Source: Odoribacteraceae bacterium
GTDB taxonomy: Bacteria; Bacteroidota; Bacteroidia; Bacteroidales; Marinifilaceae
Assembly (NCBI GenBank): GCA_031267995.1
Contig: JAIRXZ010000048.1
Location: 1-5,470 of the forward strand
Direction: 5' to 3'
Length of the DNA: 5,470 bases
Below are positions 1 to 4,661 of the stretch, piece after piece (position 1 is the first letter of the stretch; every line of letters begins with the position of its first letter). The notes under the pieces are model-generated. The model searched no databases and was not told where the DNA came from. It worked only from the letters and a program-made list of their open reading frames with translations. Made by a program: the position numbers and the translations under genes.

Positions 1-513
1 CCGCGTCGCACGCGCCGCCGTCAGTCGCGTGAACCACAGCAGCGACAAGGTGTCCAGCCGCCTCCGACCGCGGGGAAACACGAACCCCGGATGAAGGAAA
101 AGATACTGGTGGCCAACGCAATAGACCGGCACCCGCGGTCGACGCAACGCGAAGGCCAGCCCCGCCACCGGCTCGTAAAAATTGATCACCGCCTCCGCCC
201 CGCTCGCCGCCAGCGTCCGGCGAATGAACGACACGCCGCGGGCGTAACGCGCAGGACGACAAGCATGATAGAAAAACGTGGCCACCACCCGCGCCCGCCC
301 CCCGTCGCGCGGGAAGAGGAAGCAGGGGCTGTCGAACGTCGCCACGCCATCGCCCAATCGCTCCACCAGGAAGGGCGGCAGGGTCATCCCCCGTCCCCGT
401 CCCACCAGCACGCCAACCACCTGGTGGCCGGCTCGTTCCAGCATCTCGCGGGTGGCGATGGCCTGCGTCAGGTGCCCCCGTCCCTCGCCCTGCACGGTGA
501 ACAGGAACTTCAT
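1..513 (-). CDS. Glycosyltransferase, GT-B type (MurG/Glyco_trans_1_3-like), N-terminal part, cut by the left edge
   Basis: Reading leftward from the ATG at 513-511, there are 171 codons without a stop up to base 1, so the gene continues outside the window. The protein starts MKFLFTVQGEGRGHL. A first beta strand followed by a Gly-rich loop (GEGRGHLTQA, residues 9-18) and a helix (residues 16-28) is how GT-B glycosyltransferases of the MurG and Glyco_trans_1_3 kind begin. A second strand (QVVGVLVG, about 30-37) and a later NFYEP and VYCVGHQ (about 110-137) fit the rest of the N-terminal Rossmann half, which usually binds the acceptor. The nucleotide-sugar-binding C-terminal half is not in view, so donor and acceptor are unknown. 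The start codon overlaps the stop of the upstream phosphoesterase gene as ATGA, which implies an operon with coupled translation. Pairing with an LpxH-like enzyme suggests work on an envelope glycolipid; that is inference. Confidence 0.85.
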   Translation of the reverse strand, partial: MKFLFTVQGEGRGHLTQAIATREMLERAGHQVVGVLVGRGRGMTLPPFLVERLGDGVATFDSPCFLFPRDGGRARVVATFFYHACRPARYARGVSFIRRTLAASGAEAVINFYEPVAGLAFALRRPRVPVYCVGHQYLFLHPGFVFPRGRRRLDTLSLLWFTRLTAARATR

Positions 514-1382
514 ATCGCCGGCTGGTAAGCGGTTGCCGCCGTCTCCACGCCTGCCGGGGCGTCGCGGAAACGCGTTGCCGTGGCCTCCAGGCCGATAGAA
601 ACTTCATTATAAAGCGTCGCCGTGGCCTCCGGCTCCGCGGAAGCGTCGTGATAAATTATCCGCCACTCGCCCGCTTCATCCTCGACGAGCGCCGTCAGCG
701 ACTCCACCCAATCGCCTGAGTTCAAGTATCTAATCCCGCCGCGCCACATGTCCTCGGCGTGGTGTATATGCCCGCAGATTACCCCCTGACACTGCTTCGC
801 CCGCGCCACGTTCACCAGCGCCTCCTCGAAGTCGGAGATGTACGACACGGCGCCCTTCACCCGCTGCTTCACCACACGGGCGAAGGAGAAGTAAGGTTTC
901 CCGCGTGCCTTCCTGTAGCGGTTGTACCACCGGTTGGCGTGCAGGAGCAACGTGTAGCCGACGTCGCCAACCTTTGACAACCAGCGCATGTGCGACGTCA
1001 CGTGGTCGAAAATGTCCCCGTGCGTCACGTAATATCGCTTGCCGTGGCTGCAGTGCACGAAATCCTTCACCACCTTGAGGTTGGCAAACTCCACCGGGAT
1101 CAGGTGGTCGAGGAAATCGTCGTGATTCCCGCGCACGTATATCACCTCCGTGCCCCGGTTCTCCATCATTTTCAGGATGACGCGGAAAAAGAAGGTGTGT
1201 TCGCGCTTCCACGCTCTCCGGGCGTTGCCCCGCAGGTGCCAGCCGTCGATAATATCCCCGTTGAGTATCAGCCTCGAACAGTCCACCGATTGCAGGAATC
1301 GCGCCGCCTCCAGCGATTTGGAAAAGGCGGTTCCCAGGTGGACGTCCGAGATGACGACCGTGGCGTAAAATGTTCTCTCCAT
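510..1382 (-). CDS. LpxH-like calcineurin-type metallophosphoesterase (UDP-2,3-diacylglucosamine diphosphatase family) with a repeat-bearing C-terminal tail
   Basis: The 290-residue protein has every metal-binding motif of the calcineurin-like phosphoesterases in order: SDVHLG (D13, H15), NGDIIDGW (D43), RGNHDD (85-89), HGD (121-123) and GHIHHAE (H205, H207). Further stretches (DFLDHL, HGDIFDHV, YISDFEEAL, NSGDWVESLTALVE) match the family usually annotated as UDP-2,3-diacylglucosamine diphosphatase. True LpxH removes UMP to form lipid X in lipid A synthesis on the cytoplasmic face of the inner membrane. LpxH2-like paralogues share these motifs without a proven role in lipid A, so no symbol is given. 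There is no signal peptide. The core ends near residue 246; residues 243-284 are three 14-residue tandem repeats, an extension that makes the protein longer than the roughly 240 residues of E. coli LpxH. The gene comes first in a leftward operon and overlaps the glycosyltransferase by four bases. The ATG at 1382 follows an AT-rich leader with no Shine-Dalgarno sequence. Confidence 0.9.
   Translation of the reverse strand: MERTFYATVVISDVHLGTAFSKSLEAARFLQSVDCSRLILNGDIIDGWHLRGNARRAWKREHTFFFRVILKMMENRGTEVIYVRGNHDDFLDHLIPVEFANLKVVKDFVHCSHGKRYYVTHGDIFDHVTSHMRWLSKVGDVGYTLLLHANRWYNRYRKARGKPYFSFARVVKQRVKGAVSYISDFEEALVNVARAKQCQGVICGHIHHAEDMWRGGIRYLNSGDWVESLTALVEDEAGEWRIIYHDASAEPEATATLYNEVSIGLEATATRFRDAPAGVETAATAYQPAI
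531..656 (-). repeat. Three in-frame 42-bp (14-codon) tandem repeats at the 3' end of the phosphoesterase gene
   Basis: Residues 243-256 (IYHDASAEPEATAT), 257-270 (LYNEVSIGLEATAT) and 271-284 (RFRDAPAGVETAAT) align without gaps. They share an aromatic residue at position 2, an acidic residue at 4, Glu at 10 and Ala-Thr at the end. In coordinates these are 615-656, 573-614 and 531-572. The DNA copies are also alike, for example GCCGTGGCCTCC in the first two. The first copy includes the end of the normal enzyme fold (IIYHD), so the tail probably arose by duplication of the gene's own 3' end. The copies have diverged, so this is not a recent slippage product. Confidence 0.8.
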
Positions 1383-1405
1383 GATAGTATGTTATATGTC
1401 CGCCG

Positions 1406-1413
1406 CGAAGATC
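1406..1413 (-). promoter_or_regulatory. Weak candidate -7 element for the phosphoesterase operon
   Basis: On the minus strand these bases read GATCTTCG and lie 23 bases from the ATG, the same distance as the better -7 elements of the other genes in the window (20-26 bases). The first base differs from the TAnnTTYG pattern and there is no TTG 19 bases upstream. It is offered only because some promoter must drive this operon and this is the nearest match. The copies inside the repeat array (1534-1666) are closer to the consensus but farther from the gene. Confidence 0.2.
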
Positions 1414-1500
1414 AGCATCGACCGTTACGAGACGGTTAACGTCCGGACACGATCGCGTTAAGATTCGGGGACGGCGGGCGATTGTTTGACGCGGTTTCTT

Positions 1501-1668
1501 GCCGCTGGCCGTCGGCGGGTCGTTCGGAGGTCGCGAAAGTATGCCGCTGGCCGTCGGCGGGTCATTCTGAGGTCGCGAAGGTATGCCGACGGCCGTCGGC
1601 GGGTCGTCCGGAGGTCGCGAAGGTATGCCGTCAGCCGTCGGCGGGTCGTCTGGCGTCCCGAAAGTAGT
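1501..1668. repeat. Minisatellite family A: four tandem 42-bp units
   Basis: Units lie at 1501-1542, 1543-1584, 1585-1626 and 1627-1668. Each begins GCCGnnnGCCGTCGGCGGGT and ends in CGAAAGTA or CGAAGGTA plus one or two bases. Units 1 and 2 differ at 3 of 42 positions and units 2 and 3 at 5. Unit 4 has a diverged second half (TGGCGTCCCGAAAGTAGT). Unit 3 starts with a perfect 16-bp palindrome (GCCGACGGCCGTCGGC, 1585-1600). Units abut without unique spacers. The end of each unit, read on the minus strand, is TACCTTCG or TACTTTCG, a promoter-like core. Confidence 0.9.
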
Positions 1669-1791
1669 CCGTCAGCCGTCGGGGGATAAAAAAGGGTCAA
1701 TATTTCCTGCCGACGGCCGACGGGGGATAAAAAAGGGTCAGGATTGCCCGCCGACGGCTGACGGGGGATAAAAAAGGGTCAGGATAGTCCG
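1669..1791. repeat. Minisatellite family B: three tandem 41-bp units
   Basis: Units lie at 1669-1709, 1710-1750 and 1751-1791. Each is a 14-base GC-rich head (CCGACGGCTGACGG or a variant) followed by GGGATAAAAAAGGGTCA and a variable end. Units 2 and 3 differ at 3 of 41 positions. The head of unit 3 is the reverse complement of the head of unit 1 and of family A unit 4, so families A and B share one module in opposite orientations. Each unit contains a six-A tract, a likely slippage site. Confidence 0.9.
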
Positions 1792-1798
1792 CCAACGG

Positions 1799-1880
1799 CT
1801 GACGGGTGGGTTTCGCGGAAAAAAACAGCCTTTTTATGGCCGACGGGTGGGTTTCGCTGGAAAAAACAGCCCTTTTATGG
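1799..1880. repeat. Minisatellite family C: two tandem 41-bp units
   Basis: Units at 1799-1839 and 1840-1880 share GACGGGTGGGTTTCGC, then GGAAAAAA, CAGCC and TTTTATGG. They differ by small indels in the A and T runs (seven versus six A, five versus four T). The preceding bases 1792-1805 (CCAACGGCTGACGG) are a family B head with one change, so C looks like B heads joined to a different tail. A degenerate start of another unit follows at about 1880. Confidence 0.85.
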
Positions 1881-1922
1881 CCGATGACCTGTCCGCGCCC
1901 CTCCAACCACCCCGACGGCGAC

Positions 1923-1952
1923 TTGCAAGCGATCAAAATTTAATTACCTTTG
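1923..1952 (+). promoter_or_regulatory. Bacteroidetes-type promoter of the tatA-tatC operon
   Basis: The -33 element TTG (1923-1925) and the -7 element TACCTTTG (1945-1952) are 19 bases apart. This matches the Bacteroidetes housekeeping sigma pattern TTTG / TAnnTTTG. Transcription should begin around 1958-1960, leaving an AT-rich leader of about 14 bases (TTTAATTAAAAAAT) before the ATG. The -33 element sits just past the end of the repeat array. Confidence 0.85.
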
Positions 1953-1972
1953 CCCGGGTTTAATTAAAAAAT

Positions 1973-2209
1973 ATGGACATGTTATCACAATTCTTGACGG
2001 GCGCGGTCATCCGCGTGGAGTGCGCGCTTGGCACGCCGGAGATCATCGGGATTGCCCTGATCGTGTTGTTGCTGTTTGGCGGGCGCAAGATCCCGGAGCT
2101 GATGCGCGGCCTTGGCAAGGGGGTTAAGAGCTTCAAGGACGGCATGAACGGCCTCGGCGACGAGGAGAAACCGGCGCCCGGCGCGGGTAAAGAGAATGAG
2201 CGAGGGTGA
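1973..2209 (+). CDS. tatA: Twin-arginine translocase subunit TatA
   Basis: TatA oligomerises to let folded proteins with twin-arginine signals across the inner membrane, after TatC has bound the signal. The 78-residue protein has the family layout. A short transmembrane helix (about 23-36, PEIIGIALIVLLLFGG) is followed by the Phe-Gly hinge and basic FGGRKIPEL motif (35-43). An amphipathic helix (about 42-58, MRGLGKGVKSFKDGM) comes next, then a charged Glu/Lys/Pro-rich tail. About 20 residues precede the helix (MDMLSQFLTGAVIRVECALG), longer than in typical TatA. A later GTG (codon 15) could shorten this, but the promoter and AT-rich leader place the transcript start just before the ATG at 1973. 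Nothing in the window resembles a separate TatB, consistent with a two-component TatA-TatC system. The 3' end overlaps tatC by 14 bases. Confidence 0.93.
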   Translation: MDMLSQFLTGAVIRVECALGTPEIIGIALIVLLLFGGRKIPELMRGLGKGVKSFKDGMNGLGDEEKPAPGAGKENERG

Positions 2210-2987
2210 ACTGACCTTTTGGGATCACCTGGACGAGTTGCGGAAGGTCATCTTCCGGTCGCTCGCGGCGGCGTGCCTGTTGTCGGTCGTCGCATTCATC
2301 TTTCCGGAGACGCTTTTTTCTGTCCTGCTGGCGCCGCGGGAGCCTGATTTCGTGCTGTACAGGATGCTGGAACGGGTTGCCGACGGGCTGTCGACGCCAT
2401 CATTGAAGCCGGGCGACTTCGAGGTGGCGCTGGTGAGCACGCAGCTTACCGCCCAGTTTGTTACCCACGTCAGCACGGCGTTTTACGCGGGGGTGGTGCT
2501 GGCGTCGCCGTACATCGTTTTCCAGCTGTTTCACTTCGTGTCGCCGGCGCTGCGGGAGAACGAGAGGAGGTACTCGACGCGGGTGATTGTCTCCTCGTTC
2601 CTCCTCTTTTTCACGGGGTTGCTGTTGAATTACTTCGTCATCTTCCCGCTGTCGCTGCGCTTCCTGGCCACGTACAAGGTGGTGGAGGACGTGCAGTTGC
2701 TGTTCACTTTTTCGTCGTACATGGGGACGCTCGTCACGCTGTCGCTGATGATGGGGCTGTTGTTCGAGATACCGGTGGTATCGTGGCTGTTAGCCCGGCT
2801 TGGCATCCTGTCGGCGGGGTACATGACGCGTTACCGGAGGCACGCCGTGGTGGCCATCGTGGTGGTTTCGGCCATCATCACGCCTACCACCGACCTGTTT
2901 TCGCTGGCGCTGGTGAGCCTGCCCGTCTACGGGCTGTACGAGGTGAGCATCGGCATCGTCAAACGGGTGGAAAAACGACGAAAATGA
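2196..2987 (+). CDS. tatC: Twin-arginine translocase receptor subunit TatC
   Basis: TatC is the inner-membrane receptor that binds the twin-arginine signal peptide and recruits TatA. The 263-residue protein starts with the conserved cytoplasmic motif FWDHLDELRK (8-17) and then shows about six hydrophobic segments (roughly 18-38, 94-113, 129-150, 174-199, 213-228 and 232-249). The FVSPALRENER stretch (114-124) corresponds to E. coli FVAPALYKHER, so F114 and E123 align with the functionally important F94 and E103. E190 in FEIPVV aligns with E. coli E170. ITPTTDLFSLALVSLPVYGLYE (a family signature around 228-249) closes the protein. A longer periplasmic loop (about 45-92) lies between the first two helices. 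The ATG at 2196 lies inside the end of tatA, giving coupled expression. Confidence 0.95.
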   Translation: MSEGELTFWDHLDELRKVIFRSLAAACLLSVVAFIFPETLFSVLLAPREPDFVLYRMLERVADGLSTPSLKPGDFEVALVSTQLTAQFVTHVSTAFYAGVVLASPYIVFQLFHFVSPALRENERRYSTRVIVSSFLLFFTGLLLNYFVIFPLSLRFLATYKVVEDVQLLFTFSSYMGTLVTLSLMMGLLFEIPVVSWLLARLGILSAGYMTRYRRHAVVAIVVVSAIITPTTDLFSLALVSLPVYGLYEVSIGIVKRVEKRRK

Positions 2988-2996
2988 GTACTTTCG
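2967..2996 (+). promoter_or_regulatory. Candidate internal promoter for prfC
   Basis: TACTTTCG (2989-2996) begins one base after the tatC stop codon. It is preceded at exactly 19 bases by GTG (2967-2969), one base off the TTG -33 element. Spacing equals that of the tatA and fimbrial promoters, and the distance to the prfC start (26 bases) is similar. This could give prfC transcription independent of tatAC. The match is partial, so confidence is modest. Confidence 0.4.
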
Positions 2997-3022
2997 CGCC
3001 CCGTAACCAATATAAGTAGATC

Positions 3023-4600
3023 GTGGGATTCAAGGAAGAGATTGCCAGAAGGCGCACGTTTGGCATCGTGAGCCACCCGGACGCGGGAAAAACAACGTTG
3101 ACAGAGAAGCTGTTGCTGTTTGGCGGCGCCATTCACGTGGCCGGGGCGGTGAAGTCGAACAAAATCAAGAAGACGGCAACCTCCGATTTCATGGAGATTG
3201 AACGACAACGGGGCATTTCCGTGGCCACTTCCGTGATGGGGTTCGAGTACGGGGGGACGAAGATCAATATCCTGGATACGCCTGGACACCAGGACTTCGC
3301 GGAGGATACTTTTCGCGTGCTGACGGCGTGCGATAGCGTGATTATCGTGGTGGACGCGGCCAAAGGGGTGGAGACCCAAACGCGTAAGTTGATGCAGGTG
3401 TGCCGGTTGAGGCGTACGCCCGTGATTGTTTTCGTGAATAAGATGGACCGGCCGGCGGGCGATCCGTTTGACGTGATCGACAACATCGAGGAGGAGTTGG
3501 ACGTGAAGACGGTGCCGCTGAGCTGGCCTGTCGGCAGCGGCGAGTTGTTCAAGGGTATTTATAACTTGCACGCCGGCGACTTGTGCCTCTACTCGCCCAG
3601 CATCCAGACGATTAGCGAGGGTATCCGCATCAATGATTTACATTCCACCGAGCTGGACGACCGCCTCGGCGAACGCGCCGCCACCCGCCTGCGGGAGGAG
3701 CTGGAGCTGGCCGGTGAGGTGTTCCCGAAGCTGGACAGGAGGGAGTACCTGGAGGGGACGGTGGCGCCGCTGTTTTTTGGCTCGGCGCTGAATAACTTCG
3801 GCATCAGGGAGATGTTGGATTGTTTTATCGACATCGCGCCGCCGCCACAGCCAAGGGAGACGGAGGAGCGCGTGGTGTTGCCGGGGGAGGAGCGGTTCAC
3901 GGGGTTCGTTTTCAAGATCCATGCGAACATGGATCCCAATCACCGGGATCGCGTGGCGTTCGTGAAGGTGTGTTCCGGGACGTTCCGGCGCAACACGCCC
4001 TATTTGCACGCGGGATCGGGGAAGATGATGAAGTTTTCGACCCCGACGGCGTTCATGGCGGCCAAGAAGTCGATTATCGACGAGGCGTTTCCGGGGGATA
4101 TCGTGGGGTTGCACGATACCGGTAGTTTCAAAATCGGCGACACGCTGACCGAAGGGGAACGACTGCATTTCAAGGGGATACCAAGTTTCTCGCCCGAACT
4201 GTTCAAGTATATCGAGAATGCCGACCCGATGAAGTCCAAACAGCTGGCCAAGGGCATCGATCAGTTGATGGACGAGGGCGTGGCACAGCTGTTTACCAAT
4301 CAGTTTAACAATCGAAAGATCATCGGCACGGTGGGGGCGCTGCAGTTCGAGGTGATCGAGTACCGCCTGCTGCACGAGTACGGGGCGTCGTGCCGGTGGG
4401 AGCCTATTAACCTGTTCAAAGCGTGCTGGATAGAGGCAACGGACGAGGCGGAGCTGGCCGACTTCAAGTTGCACAAGGCGCAGTACATGGCGCGGGATAA
4501 GCGGGGACGCGACGTGTTCCTTGCCGAGTCGCAGTACATGTTGCAGATGGCGCGGGACAATTATAAAGGCCTGCTGTTCCACTTCACGTCGGAGTTTTGA
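3023..4600 (+). CDS. prfC: Peptide chain release factor 3 (RF3)
   Basis: RF3 is a ribosome-associated GTPase that speeds the departure of RF1 and RF2 after peptide release. The 525-residue protein is close to the 529 of E. coli and follows it throughout. It has the P-loop SHPDAGKT (17-24), the switch I region SDFMEIERQRGISV (54-67), DTPGHQDF (85-92) and NKMD (139-142). Next come SWPVGSGELFKGIYNL, PLFFGSALNNFG, FTGFVFKIHANMDPNHRDRVAF and GIPSFSPELF, and the C-terminal domain contains GTVGALQFEV. These features separate it from EF-G and other translational GTPases. The start is a GTG: an in-frame TAG lies four bases upstream (3017-3019) and the next in-frame Met (residue 57) is beyond the P-loop, so no ATG start is possible. 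There is no Shine-Dalgarno sequence. It lies 35 bases after tatC and may be co-transcribed with it or use its own promoter. Confidence 0.96.
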   Translation: MGFKEEIARRRTFGIVSHPDAGKTTLTEKLLLFGGAIHVAGAVKSNKIKKTATSDFMEIERQRGISVATSVMGFEYGGTKINILDTPGHQDFAEDTFRVLTACDSVIIVVDAAKGVETQTRKLMQVCRLRRTPVIVFVNKMDRPAGDPFDVIDNIEEELDVKTVPLSWPVGSGELFKGIYNLHAGDLCLYSPSIQTISEGIRINDLHSTELDDRLGERAATRLREELELAGEVFPKLDRREYLEGTVAPLFFGSALNNFGIREMLDCFIDIAPPPQPRETEERVVLPGEERFTGFVFKIHANMDPNHRDRVAFVKVCSGTFRRNTPYLHAGSGKMMKFSTPTAFMAAKKSIIDEAFPGDIVGLHDTGSFKIGDTLTEGERLHFKGIPSFSPELFKYIENADPMKSKQLAKGIDQLMDEGVAQLFTNQFNNRKIIGTVGALQFEVIEYRLLHEYGASCRWEPINLFKACWIEATDEAELADFKLHKAQYMARDKRGRDVFLAESQYMLQMARDNYKGLLFHFTSEF

Positions 4601-4629
4601 GGGGCGGCTTGGACGGCGACGTTTTTTTT
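4586..4629 (+). terminator. Weak candidate terminator after prfC
   Basis: ACGTCG (4586-4591, inside the end of prfC) can pair with CGACGT (4617-4622), which runs into eight T residues (4622-4629). The stem is only six base pairs with a 25-base loop, so it is a poor intrinsic terminator by shape. The T run may instead just be part of the following promoter's spacer. Confidence 0.25.
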
Positions 4630-4638
4630 ATACCTTCG
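4609..4638 (+). promoter_or_regulatory. Promoter of the fimbrial lipoprotein gene
   Basis: TTG (4609-4611) and TACCTTCG (4631-4638) are 19 bases apart, the same geometry as the tatA promoter, with C in place of T at the seventh position of the -7 element. An eight-T run fills much of the spacer. Transcription would start near 4645, about 17 bases ahead of the ATG at 4662, through an AT-rich leader. Confidence 0.65.
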
Positions 4639-4661
4639 CGGGAAACTTGATAAGCATATTC

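Larger units (their letters stand above)
1383..1972. other. Divergent intergenic region, non-coding, dominated by minisatellite repeats
   Basis: This 590-base region separates two divergent operons. Bases 1383-1500 are mostly unique sequence, with a possible decayed repeat unit at about 1459-1500 (GACGGCGGGCGA resembles the GTCGGCGGGTCG of the array). Bases 1501-1880 are the three repeat families described separately. From 1880 a further decayed unit start (GCCGATGACC) leads into unique sequence and the tatA promoter. Short open frames exist on both strands, but they only translate the repeats. I see no tRNA, rRNA or recognisable structured RNA. Confidence 0.75.

Noticed and set aside
91..528. 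Plus-strand open frame of 145 residues at the left edge
   Set aside because: It lies antisense to the glycosyltransferase and has a low-complexity Arg/His/Pro composition typical of a shadow frame in GC-rich coding DNA. The minus-strand product has clear GT-B motifs.
1458..1700. Minus-strand open frame of 80 residues with Arg-rich 14-residue repeats (RRRPSAYLRDLRT-like)
   Set aside because: It only translates the 42-bp DNA repeats, whose length is a multiple of three and whose GC-rich units lack stops. Plus-strand frames over the same bases (1482-1667 and 1486-1689) are equally open, and none has a start signal or family resemblance.
1501..1880. CRISPR array
   Set aside because: Units abut directly with no unique spacers, vary in sequence, change tail family along the array, and no cas genes are nearby.
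1805..1880. Intrinsic terminator from the A-run and T-run pairs in family C units (GGAAAAAA ... CCTTTTTATGG)
   Set aside because: The A and T runs could pair, but such a stem would be nearly all A-U with a very short loop and no following U tract. No gene on either strand ends nearby, since both flanking operons start here.
1697..1936. Minus-strand open frame of 79 residues across B and C repeats
   Set aside because: It is repeat-derived, has no promoter or start context, and covers the tatA promoter region on the opposite strand.
2927..3571. Minus-strand open frame of 214 residues across the tatC-prfC junction
   Set aside because: It is antisense to two firmly identified genes, has no family features and no promoter.
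3638..4582. Minus-strand open frame of 314 residues inside prfC
   Set aside because: It is a shadow of the well-conserved RF3 gene: rich in Arg, His, Leu and Pro, with no recognisable domain.
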